A DNA stretch of 64,000 nt, from NCBI GenBank assembly GCA_921293015.1, contig OV121090.1, positions 1,550,001 to 1,614,000 of the forward strand, written 5' to 3'. The notes below the pieces were generated by a model. That model worked only from the letters and a program-made list of their open reading frames with translations, made no database searches and had not been told where the DNA came from. This document shows positions 52,132 through 63,489 of this stretch, in pieces. Both the position numbers and the translations under genes were made by a program. Position 1 is the stretch's first letter; each line of letters opens with the position of its first letter. Origin of the DNA: Phorcus lineatus (taxonomy: Eukaryota; Mollusca; Gastropoda; Trochida; Trochidae).

Positions 52132-55100
52132 TTAGTTAGCGTAGCGGACTCGCTGTCCCTGTCGGCCGGTTCTTGGTGGCTCTTCGTAGTCGTCATCATC
52201 ATCGTCATCCTCCTCCTCCTCCTCATCTTCGTCATCCTCGTCATCATACATGCTCTGGATGAGAAACAGAAACATAATTCCAAGTACGGGTAAAATGACT
52301 GAGCCTATGACTTTGGGTACCCATTGTTCATTAAAACAGATTACCTTTTCACTGACGTCAAACTATATGGTTAAGCCTTTCACCCCCTAAGAACCCAGTA
52401 ACAATCACGTCATCAAGCCTGATTTAAGGCCTGTTGGGATGAAAGAGACCTACTTTCTACAAACTGCCCAACCTCCACTGAAAAACACAACTCTCAGACC
52501 CCATCACCGGTTGATCCAAGCCTTGCTGTCTTACATAAAATGTATTTTTTGTGTAGTACCCTTATTTGCTTTAATATGTAACCTTGTAGTGCTATCATTT
52601 GCATCAATATGAAATCTTCACATGATTTCAGATTTAACTGTTAACTCCAGGTGCAGTACTTCAAAGAGCTGGCACAGAATATGTGATGAAATCCAGCAAG
52701 ATTGACAAAAGTTTTGCTTGCCAGGGAAGTTATTTAGTATTTATAAAGGCAAGTAATTTATTGAAAATCTGGAGATGTTGCAATGAATAGTAAACTTGTG
52801 TGTCCTAAGTTTCTGCTTTATACATGACCAGTCATATTAAATATTTTTTCAACATACTTAAAGCAAAAACTTCAGAAAAGTTTCAACCAAAGACTTACAA
52901 ACTGTAACAGATTAATACATTGTATTAAGAGACCGATGAACCTCTGTCACTGTAACCATCTAACCTAAACTAGCAGTCTATGCAACAACTACAAGCTCTG
53001 TCAAATCTTTATCCGCAGGATTGTACTCTGTATTATGCTTCTCATGAACAAATGGCAAACCCAAGATTACTGCCTCAATAGTTCGTTTTCATTCTTCGTA
53101 ATCGGCCACTTCGAATTGCTAGTATTCCTTGAGTCAATACTGGATCTGTTTCAACTTGAAAATTACAATCTTCTTATCAACAAGAAATCAGAAATGGAAG
53201 TTGCCTTTTCCTCGATTAGCTCCCATTTGCTGGGAAGGAATCAAAGTTATGTAAAGTTCAGCAAACACACAAGCATAGCAGCATTTAAGACAAGCAGGTT
53301 AAGGGTTAAGAAGGCTACAGCTACATGTTAGTACTCACTACTAGATGTAGAACGAATCGTGGTCCTCAATATCCTCTACATACGACTCCTGTTTGTGGTA
53401 AAAACCATTAATAAAAGAGATACTCTCTGAGGTTTTTGAGTCACATGCAAAACTTTATCAGGTGAGGTGATTTGGGGTTTAACTTATATCGCTGCTAGTA
53501 TCAATAATAGGTACAGACTGTTGAAAAGTATCACACATTTATTCTTTTGGGATGAATATGCGAGATGTTTTCAATTTATGTCACCAAATATGGCATTTAA
53601 ATTCATAACAAAGCCAAACAAAATGTGATGTGATGTGATGTGAGGTGAGGCGATTTGTGGTTTAATGGCACTTTCAATAGTATTTCACTTTAAACATGGC
53701 TGAAAAATAAAAGAAGTATGATAGATTGACATTTGGACTGGCAGTCTGAGATGAAAATGAAAAGAGAGTAATTGTTTAGAGCAATATTTCAGCCATTAGC
53801 AGTGTGAAGATAAAAAGAAGCAAGTGTTAATAACTTGACCATAGATATAGGCAAGGGAGCACAATTTTAATATTCTATGATGTAAAATCCCCAAAGGTCA
53901 TACCGTTGATTGGCGGAGATTCTGGTGGTGATCAGGATGGTTGCCGGAATATTCAATTGACGGGAAAGTAGATGACCCCATGGTGTCTCCCACTGAACTC
54001 ATCGTGCCCATCCGGTTACTCCCGATAGTGTCCATTAGGGCGGTGCTGAATTCCTGAGGGGTTAATGGAAAGCATTCATTCATTGAGTGCATTATGTATA
54101 CATCCTCCAGCATCAAGGAATTTTTATCTTCGTCTTTTCTTCAAAACCCTGATAGTTGTCTCAGCATTTGCCTCATTTCTAACCCCATGATGTGTCGTAA
54201 CAAAAGGAGACCGAAACTAAATATGTTTTACTCAATGGTCCATTGGCACTGCTAATTTTGCCCAATCTGATTAACCTAGTGGAGAGGATAGCCTAGACAA
54301 TTACAGTTCGAATCTCGATAGACCCAATATTTTGAAACTTTTATTCCTCGGAACACGGTCGATTTTAATCAGACTGAATTTTGCCTGACTTGAGTCATTT
54401 CAAAGTCTGGTTATCATAGTAATGGGAATCAAATGATTCAATAATATAGACGGTACTGTATGATATGCAGGAAACATTTATGGTAATGAATCACACTTTA
54501 GCTAAGAGGCAACAAACACCCTTGTTCATATCATAGGTTTACTTACTATCACAAGTGATAGGCCTTTCCATGTGTATTTATTAAGCTATTATGAGGGCAA
54601 GTTTTATTTTACCTACAATATATTTATTTGACAGTCATAAATTATGTTTTACTTGATATCTTGTTATTATTATATCATGGTATTAATAAACTATTTACAC
54701 ATTGACTTGATATGATAATCTCTCGGTTTAATCAGTTAACCTGGGAAGCTTGATAGCTGTAACTGGTCTGATGGAGGTTCCACAGTGAGAGTCGGCGGCT
54801 GAGGGTACCGAGTAGAAATTCGGATCCACTAAAGGATGCGGGATGGTAGACTAAGGTATATACCATAGTAGAATAAGCTAATGATAATAATAGTAAGTGA
54901 CGTTTCGCCGCCCTTATGGGCAGCTTCTTCAGACGTATCAAATAATTGTCTGAAGAAGCCGCCCATTAGGGCGGCGAAACGTCACTTATTAAACAGTTTG
55001 CTTTTGATACTCTGAGTTGTCAAATTCATTGGATGGTAATTTCCCCTCCTTTTAGCTTGATAGTTGTAAGTTATAACATTTGTGTACTTTTGTGTTTCCT

Positions 55101-58100
55101 TCTATCCAATTAGAGCCCTCAACATATAATATGTAGACCAATCAGTATTTTGAGTTATGGTTGAGCATCACTATATATAGCAAGCTTTTTATCAGCAAAT
55201 GTTAAGGAAAGAAAGAATGCTGACATCAAATATTTCGACTGTGGTCCTTTTGTCCATGACTTGATTTTGAGACATTTCATTAGCATGAAATTTATTGCAT
55301 AATACATTAAATGAATAATTTTTCTAGCACAATTACAGTGATAAATACACACTTTCTGATAGCTCACTATAAAATCTAAAAGTCTCAGTAGCACACCTCT
55401 ACATCAGCAAAAGCGTCTATGTCCGACACATTCTCGAAACATTTGGCCAGATTCTCCAGTGCTCGTGCGTGGAAGGTCATCTCGATGTTTAGAAACTCTG
55501 TTAGCACTTTCTGAAACACAAGATTACAAAATGTTCATACCTGCGATTGATTTGTGCATGAATTTTAAATTACAAAGTATCTTCCTTGATTTAAGACTTT
55601 GGTGATTATCAGAAAATGATAATTTTTGATAACGGACAATGTGTAGGACTTAGTGCCTAATTTAAGATAAAATATTTCTCTTTTTTGAGAAGAATTTTGA
55701 ATCTGTCTAGATAAATGTGGAAGAGTTTTACACGCTCTTTATCACGTTTTACATAGTATTATTATTCTTTGGACACATCAAAATCATGCACTTTTGCAAT
55801 TAAGTTATTATAAAATCATTAGAACTCTTCCCAATACTTATACCGAGGTTCTTGTGTCATAATCATCAAATGAATGGAAACTATAAGTGCAATATCTGCT
55901 AGTTGTTCACCTTGAGGTCGGTGACCTTCTCCTTCTCAAACTTCTCCATCTCATTCTCCAGGGCCCGACTGTAGAGGGATGCGTCCTGACTCGCTCGCTG
56001 AACCTCTGTCTCAGCCTGCATATATAAGTCATTTTAAACCAACCACAAGAAAACTTTTAACAACATTAGGAATAAATTTTACTCAAATAATAATAATGAG
56101 CAACCTGCATACAAAAGCCCAAGACAAACCCATCATCCTGGCTCCATCACGATATATTGATTCACTTCTGGTTCTACATGATTGACTTCACGGGGTTTTC
56201 TTTGCTTCCAATTATGGTAACTCAAAGCCACATGGCATAAAACACTTATCACCACTATAGACCAGGTACTTCTTACTTCTTAGTCATTTCATTGGCTGGT
56301 TATCTACAGGCGTGACAAGGGAATTCCATTAAAGGCAAATATGGGAAAATAGAAGTCTTGTGGATAAATATACCCTTGTGGATCAGGTTATTGAAAATAA
56401 TCAATATTTGACGTATATAACACTGACGATTATATCCCCTCTCTACGTCAACAGACTATTGAACTGATAATGAAAATGGCAGGTTGTTACTCATTTCTCT
56501 TCATGAACTTCCCTCGACATTTTACATGCGGCAGCATTCAGGTTGAACTTCAGGAACTCACCTTTGACTGATTAATAGTTAAGGTAAATAACAGAGATGA
56601 TTTAAAAAAAGTTATTTCATTATCAAACATAGTCAATTGAACAAAGCAATTGAAACTTCACAAGCTGAGATAATCAAGACAAAATGCTCATCGGAAGATT
56701 TTCCTTATTCTGCTCTGGTGTTGTTCTATTCCATTCTACCAAAAGAGATGTTAGACAATTATTTTATTCCGAGTAACCTCTGTTACTAGTGGATCACTTT
56801 CATGGCTAGAAATACTGAACCATGGTTGCTTGTAATCAATGTTAGCGCAGTATCAATCTGAACATTAACCTGTACCCGTAACTGTTTAGAGGACTAGAGT
56901 ACCTTCACTTGTGTGTTGTACACATATTGGGAACAGTTTCCAGGTTGCAAGTTTCACTGCTGTTATTTTTAGAACTGAGAAAAATGGCCCACTTGTGACA
57001 AGTTATGAGAGATTCGTAAGTTGAGAAGCGTCTTTAGTGAGAGAATTAGTTCATGAGGTATGATTATTGATATGAAAACTGAGTCATTGGTTCCTCTCGA
57101 GGTGAACATGCAAGGTTTCTTTTACTTTTCGGGATGCATCGTGTTTCATAAGAACATTGATACCAAGCTGGATGACACAGTAATCTCTTTCCTGGCTTTT
57201 AAACATAGGTACTCCAAAAACTAAAGTGAAATATCGAAGATGGCCATGAACAGATGGACATTTTGTAATCAATCCCTATTGTAAACTTTTGTTGCTATTG
57301 CATGTTGTGGTACTTCTTCAAATGGTTAGGTACTAATTAATTCAACTGAGTCTATCAATAAAGTTCAGCAAAATCTTGACTGATGTCAAATAATTTTTAC
57401 GATGTTATCTTCATTGCTCAATTAAAAAGAAAATCCCGAAATTGAGGCTACCTCCTCTAAGAGAAGATAATAAGAATTAAGGTGGATATTAAACCAAGGA
57501 ATCAATGATTGTAAGCTGAAGTATCCAAATTGGTCTTCTTCTACTTTGATAAGGATACAATTTGCATGCGGTCCCCAGGGTTCTTCTGTCGAACTTTTTC
57601 CAGTTTGTCTCTCGTCTGTTTCTCTTTCTTCAAGGCGGCCATCTCTCGCTTTATTGTTGACTGTTAAAGTAAAAGAGTACATAAACTGATCAGAATATCA
57701 AAGTATGTTATTAGAGTCAAAGCTTATCATTGGTGTTGATTTATCAAAAGGTTCTGACTGTTGGTTAAAAGTAACCATCTATGTGACTATTGGCTCATTA
57801 TGGTGACAAAATAAAGATGCATTGTCATGTATTGATTGAAAATCAAATCTTTGTAGGCGTAGGTCAATTAGGACTACAATCGTGAATTTTTTAACGTGTC
57901 ATGAATTTAAAACTGTTTTAAGACAGATATGGGTAGTTGTAGTGTTTAAGAGGTCATATTCCACCAGTACACTTTGAATATAGGCTGCTGAACACATGGT
58001 TGTTGCCATCTATATTTGGTCAACCTTGATGTCATTTTCAACCAAGATAAAAAATCCTTCCAAACCTTTAGATTTCATGGTTTTATAATAATGATAATTA

Positions 58101-59764
58101 TTATATTTTCAATATTGAATACATTTATGGTTTAAAAGCTACGTTCTATTTTCACTGAGTGAAATAACATGCCATTTTACTCAGTAAAATAATTCACCAT
58201 TTTCATCATACAGCAATCGGATGACGATTAAGCAAGATAATCTGGATACTCCATTCATAAAACAAACATTGAAGGATTGCATTTTTATGCCCAGTTCATG
58301 AAAATATTACTTTGAACACTTAGCGCTAAATACCTGGAGATTTTAAGCGTTTTAAATCTACTAATCTATTATCATTTTGAGATGAGATATACATGGTATT
58401 CAATTATAGAATCAATCAGGTGAATTTTCCCAGAGAAAGCCTCACCTTCATCTGTTTACAGACTGACCCGTACTGCATCAGGGGTCGTAGTACCTTCGTC
58501 TCCAGTCGCTGTACCTGGATACAGAGAACCGTGTTGATTGGTTAAAAATTCACCGAATCCATTGCAAATATTGAAATACATCAATAGAAGCTTGTAAGAT
58601 TATTTACTGATTATGCATTACATTACAAACATTTTTTAAAACATTTATAGAAAAGTGTGAGATTGGTAACATGTTAACTAATTCCTATAAATTAATATAG
58701 CTTAATGCACCATGTTATCAAATTCCCTTGAAATATAGAAAGTGCATTTTCAGGGATATTTAAAGTTACATCTAATTAGTTAGAACTGTTGGATTCATGA
58801 ATAATTTATCTTCTTTAGGGAGTTACAAAGTAAGTTGGCTAAAATCTTTTCGTCTACTATCTTTACTTAAACCAAAATTGCAATTACATAACAAAACAAA
58901 ACAAAACCTACAAAAAACCAACCCATCTCATTTACCATCAACACTGTAGAAATGAAGGATGATCTCGCTCACCTCTGCTTGCTTGTAGTCCTGGATGGTC
59001 GAGTAGTTCTCAGCAAAGTGGGCGAGTGACTCGCGGGTTGATGAGTTCAGTCTCTCGGAATCTGCATAGTTCTTCACGTGACCAGCAAGCACATCGCCTG
59101 GAGTTAATTAGCCTTTCATTAAGACAGCGTAATTATCGGCTGTGAAAAACCAACCTGGGCTAGGGGCCATAAAATACCATAATAAACAGACTGTACAGAG
59201 TTTTACCATTCATAAGGATATCTTTTTTGCACCAAATGCTTAATAGTGGTACATCGTCAAATGATTTATCTAACTGAGTTGAAAACATTCTCTGAAAATC
59301 ATTAATTATTGTTTTTTTTCTGTGATATTGTTATGATAGATGTATAGATCACGAGGCAATGATTCTGACGTCACAAAATTTTAGGCCGTGTGACCAGTCA
59401 TGCATTTACTGGTTTGTGGCCAGATAGATCTATGTGGCCAATCAAAATTGGCATTAAAAACGGCTTTCATTACCAAACTGAACATATTTGAGTAGCGATC
59501 TTTGACGCACCATACAATATTGTAATCAGACATTCGTATATTCCAAAGAAAATAGTGAAATATGTTTGTGGTTATGCAAACTTTAACTGAAATTAAATGC
59601 ATTTCACAAACTGATTAATAGATTTCACAATGACATATAGAAGCTCACCCTTGTTGCGTAGGCGAGCATTTTTCCGTGTAATGGATCCGATTGTTTCGCA
59701 GATTAGTCCGAAATTCTTCTCCACATGTTTGACACGAGCTTCACAAAACTTTGTCTGTTTTTCA
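52132..59764 (-). CDS. CIBAR: CBY1-interacting BAR protein (FAM92/CIBAR), paralogue B, first exon uncertain
   Basis: Minus-strand exons: 59764-59649, 59097-58973, 58514-58446, 57660-57559, 56015-55911, 55510-55397, 54053-53904, 52254-52132. The first six have exactly the lengths of exons 2-7 in paralogue A (116, 125, 69, 102, 105, 114 nt) and the same phases. Signature pieces: VKHVEKNFGLICETIGSITR, IQDYKQAEVQRLETKVLRPL, QKNPGDRMQI, AETEVQRASQDASLYSRALE, FLNIEMTFHARALENLAKCF. Then comes a divergent Ser/Met/Gly-rich linker and a last exon with an unbroken run of Asp/Glu ending YEEPPRTGRQGQRVRYAN. Function by family: BAR-domain membrane bending with Chibby at the ciliary base. The start codon exon lies upstream; 63439-63489 is one candidate, which would make intron 1 about 3.7 kb. 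A cassette exon with a stop (53339-53388) gives an alternative end. The two paralogues differ at many residues, so the duplication is old. Confidence 0.93.
53339..53388 (-). CDS. CIBAR: Cassette exon of CIBAR paralogue B with in-frame stop (alternative C-terminus)
   Basis: A 50-nt exon with acceptor ACAAACAG and a strong donor GTGAGT. In the frame delivered by the exon ending at 53904 it reads ESYVEDIEDHDSFYI and then TAG (53343-53341), two bases before its donor. Including it would replace the 40-residue acidic tail by 15 acidic residues. The stop lies within a few bases of the last junction, so the messenger should escape nonsense-mediated decay. Inferred from splice sites and acidic composition; use of the exon is unproven. 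Confidence 0.6.
53461..53695 (+). repeat. Two short copies of repeat family A
   Basis: 53461-53510 (GGTGATTTGGGGTTTAAC, TATATCGCTGCTAGTAT) and 53624-53695 (TGAGGTGAGGCGATTTG, TTTAATGGCACTTTCAATAG) both match the family core. They lie in the intron of CIBAR paralogue B between its cassette exon and its exon 8. Confidence 0.55.
54280..54385 (+). repeat. Repeat family B copy in an intron of CIBAR paralogue B
   Basis: Contains GTGGAGAGGATAGCCT, GTTCGAATCTCGAT (B-box-like) and CCTCGGAACACGGTCGATTT, followed by TTAATCAGA, which is the inverse of TCTGATTAA at its left end. Confidence 0.55.
54894..54988. repeat. Strong palindrome (41-bp arms, 13-base loop) with hammerhead-like core
   Basis: Arms 54894-54934 and 54948-54988 are inverse with two mismatches. 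The right arm reads GTCTGAAGAAGCCGCCCATT then AGGGCGGCGAAACGTCACTT. In it CTGAAGA fits the hammerhead core CUGANGA, GCCGCCC/GGGCGGC can form helix II with an ATTA loop, and GAAA follows, then CGTC. The left arm gives the same arrangement on the other strand. It lies in the intron between exons 7 and 8 of CIBAR paralogue B. Confidence 0.8.
56016..57558 (-). other. Probable U12-type intron in CIBAR paralogue B
   Basis: Read on the minus strand, the donor after the codons for DRMQI is GTATCCTTA, identical to the donor in paralogue A. The acceptor side has GGTTTAAAATGAC about 20 bases before GCAG and again no pyrimidine tract; its branch word is poorer than in paralogue A. Confidence 0.6.
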
Positions 59765-61425
59765 CTGAAAATGAAATATGATATAATGATGAATAACTGA
59801 GATTATAGATTGCATTTCAAGATTACATTTAACCATTTTTTTGTTTCTTGCCCTTATATTCTTTATGAACCTCTCAAGAGATTGATTAATAATCAAAAAC
59901 AGCAGAATAAGGAAATCTGAAATAATGAACAAATACAGCACACCATAACAACTTGCAGATTATTTGCAATTATTTAATTGAAACAAGAAGACATAGTCAT
60001 CAATGTCCCAGGTCAATTTGGTTTTCACTTCAATCCACAACATTTTCAAAAATGTCCTAAATAAGATTAAGAAAACATAACAAGGGCAATAACTCAAGAA
60101 ACGAAAAATAATTGTGTGCTTCTCATTATCCAACTATGAAAAAAATGAATGTACTGGATAGAAACATAACTTCGCATTAAAAATTCATTCAGTTGACATT
60201 GATTTCAGTTTGCTTTTGCTACTAACATAAAAGAAAAAGCCTATTAAACAATCTGAAATAAAATATAAATGAAAATCGAGTGACCTTAGCTCGTATCATG
60301 CATATTGTAAGATAACAACCAGCAACTTATTCTCATATTTTATAACATTCAAATAAACCTTTCAAATCCAGAAATAGTTTTGTATTTTTATTCTTTAAGA
60401 TATAAGTTAGATTCCAACAAAATGCTGAGAATACTTCAGGAAAAAGTCCTGGAGAAATTTGGTCATATTGCATTATACAAGATTTTGTGGATATTCAAAA
60501 GCCATTATGACATGTCAGTGGTTTTCTTATAACTTGTAAAGGGTTAATTCTGTGTTAATTGATGACAGACAACAGCAATAATTCTCCCCGCACAGAGTAG
60601 CTCAACTCATATCTTCAGAGTGTACCTCTGTAACAATTGGACCACATTTCTTTGGTTCTTGCAAAAACCTCAACATATTCTAGTTTTCTGGTCAGTTGCC
60701 AGAACAGATCGAATTCTATGTTTGCATAACTTAATATGATTGCAACTCATCAACATAATAAAAAGTTTGTACTGGGAAATGTTATGATTACAGATCTTAT
60801 GCTGGAAGAATTGAGTTGAGTAACTTAGTGGGGAGAGATTGAACACCAATGTGTATAAGAACAAATTAATGTGCTTTGACAACCTGATTTTGAGGCTATA
60901 ACACATATTCTTATTTTGTTGTCGAGGCAATGCTGCAAAGGCATTTCAACAAATATTTGTCCTTATTTAACTTGATTAATTTTTAATAAAGCCACAGAAA
61001 ATAGATTCATGTTTGTAGAACATTTTTTTATTTTTAATTATAATTAGAAAATTGAAATTGATCTTTAGAAGTATTCATTTTTAAATTGAAAATTTTTCGC
61101 GAAGACATTTAGAATTGTGAAAAAATGAATAGATCAATTTGGAAAATAACATATTCTAAAGAGAAATTCTTTTGGAGATACCACAACCTGTACACTTTGT
61201 TGTTTCTAATCAATGCTTTAGCAATTATATCATATTTTTGGAAGTCTCGACATCTATATCTTAGTTTTAGATGTGTACATAGTTTCACTAAAATCATTTG
61301 ATAGACTTATTGTTAGATGTGCTGTTTATTGTTAAATGTTTATTTTTGTGCATGAACACTTGTAGTACAGTGACAATAATGATCTCAAATACAACTTTGA
61401 CAACATTGAGGACGACAGTAATGCT

Positions 61426-61609
61426 GCTTATGATGACGATGACAATGATGACAATGATGACAATGATGACAATGATGACAATGATGACAATGATGATTAT
61501 GATGATTATGACGACGAAGACGATGACAAAGATGATGATTATGATGATTATGACGACGAATACGATGGTGATAATGATGATGAACATTTTGATAATAATG
61601 ATGATGTGG

Positions 61610-61652
<43 letters not shown>

Positions 61653-61687
61653 GATGATGATGATGAAACTACAAAGACGATGACAGT

Positions 61688-61719
<32 letters not shown>

Positions 61720-61770
61720 AACTACAAAGACGATGACAATTATGATGACGATGATGATGAAAGTGCAATG
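61426..61770. repeat. Complex GAT/GATGACAAT microsatellite
   Basis: Begins with repeated 9-mers GATGACAAT, goes on to GATTATGAT and GACGAAGAC types, then long ATG/GAT trinucleotide runs, with AAACTACAAAGACGATGACA occurring twice. On the plus strand it can be read as an Asp/Asn-rich frame from about 61373. It sits in the presumed first intron of CIBAR paralogue B on the opposite strand. Confidence 0.9.
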
Positions 61771-63438
61771 AAGATGACCATTATAATGACACACAGCACA
61801 ATATGATAAATGATTAAACCTATATGTGCATTCATAAATACATTGACATAAATAAAAAGTACACTTCTTATACACCATTACAAGAAGTTAGAGTTACCCT
61901 CTACCGATACAAGTTAAGATACTTACATGATCTGTCTGTAAAACCACAATCATAATTTGATCATTAGTAACATTATTACATGTTAATCAAGGACCCCTCA
62001 AACTTTAAATCTTCATTTCACATCAACACTGTGAGATGTAATTTTAGCATTTAACAAATTCACATGAAACATCATAAAAATCCAACGAGGCTATTCATAG
62101 TTTTGTTGTTTGAACACTAATATCTTTAACTCTTTTACTGCCACATTTGCCTTTTGTTGCCAGACACATACATAATTATAAAATTGTTTATCATGATAAA
62201 GACTGACATCAGCCGTTTACAGGGCAAATATGTATTAGATGAAATCTTGCAAGAATTTTAGCTAGAAAGATATTATCAACTATTAATGCTTACCATTAGA
62301 ATGAAATACATTTTAAAATTATGTGTTTTAGTGAAATGAATAAAAAAATATAAAGGAAAGGGCATTTATTTAGTGAAAGAGTTCAAAATGACTATTAGTT
62401 TAAAAGTATTATTAACTAACTCAGTAACTCATTAAGAACTACATAAATGCTACCATAAAAACCATTACAGATAAACGTAAAATATTTTTAAAAAACCTAT
62501 TCATGTCATCGTAAACAAACCTTATACTAAATGATTTGCTTAGTGTAAACCTCAAACAACAAACCCCGTGAAACAGGTTTCCACACGAAATTAGGAGACA
62601 GGTGTACAGTTTACATTAGTTACCGGACACAAAATTCATCAAAACCCACGTAAGGCTCTTAAATAATCATCAGAAATCTTGTGCAATCTTACCTTGAATT
62701 GATTTCATTAGTATTTCGGTTCATATTGAGAAATTAAATACTATTTCCAATCTACAGGGACACAACCAGTCGTCTAACTCAATACCTTTTGTTGGTATTC
62801 GCTTTAAAACGGAATTAGAGTTACTCCCCCTTACATGTATCGACATGTCTGTCTGTCTGTCAACCACAAGCTAGTAGTTTTCATCCATTTAAATGGGTTG
62901 AGGCGGGAAAATTAATCTTCTGTCAAATTCTTAAAGTTACCTCCCGCTAAATGATAAACTGATGAGAGTTTCTTTATATATAATTATATTAAATAAAAAG
63001 ATATAGAAGTGCGAAAAAAATAAGAATACATCTTAAATGTATTTCTTTTTAATTGAAGAAAAAAGGATTTATTTTTCTAACTCAAATGCTCTTTTGACAT
63101 TTATCCTTTTCTAATTGAGTTAAAAAACGATATTTAGAAATGAAAAACTGTCTCTATAGTATTTCACAAGCTTGTTCACAAAAGTATACCATAACAACAA
63201 GAGGGTTAACATTACCTGAACTCGCGGGTAATAGACACTTCAACATATTTTCAAAATGGTAAAAAGCAATATAATGCTGTCAGACAAAGTTGGATAGAAA
63301 GAATTTGTCAATGATTTAGAAAAAATCTATACACTATTTCATTATTCGTGGTATTGTAAATTCCATATCTGTTTAAAAGGATAGGCTTCGGAAAGGGGTA
63401 TCTTTCAACAGAATATCTAGCATTTGCTTAGTAAATAC

Positions 63439-63489
63439 CTTACCTTCACCGGCTTCATTCGTTGAAGAATCATCGGTGTCCCAAGTCAT
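63439..63489 (-). CDS. Candidate first coding exon of CIBAR paralogue B
   Basis: Two ATGs (63489 and 63473) precede donors at 63444/63443 (GTAAGG) and 63439/63438 (GTATTT). Only the ATG at 63473 with the second, weaker donor gives the phase required by the exon at 59764. Reading from 63489 with the strong donor is out of phase. So this could be the start exon, a non-coding exon, or part of another gene; the call is weak. Confidence 0.25.

Noticed and set aside
61294..61878. Ile/Val, His/Cys and Ser-rich frames on the minus strand
   Set aside because: Other frames of the GAT microsatellite; no biological sequence pattern beyond the repeat.
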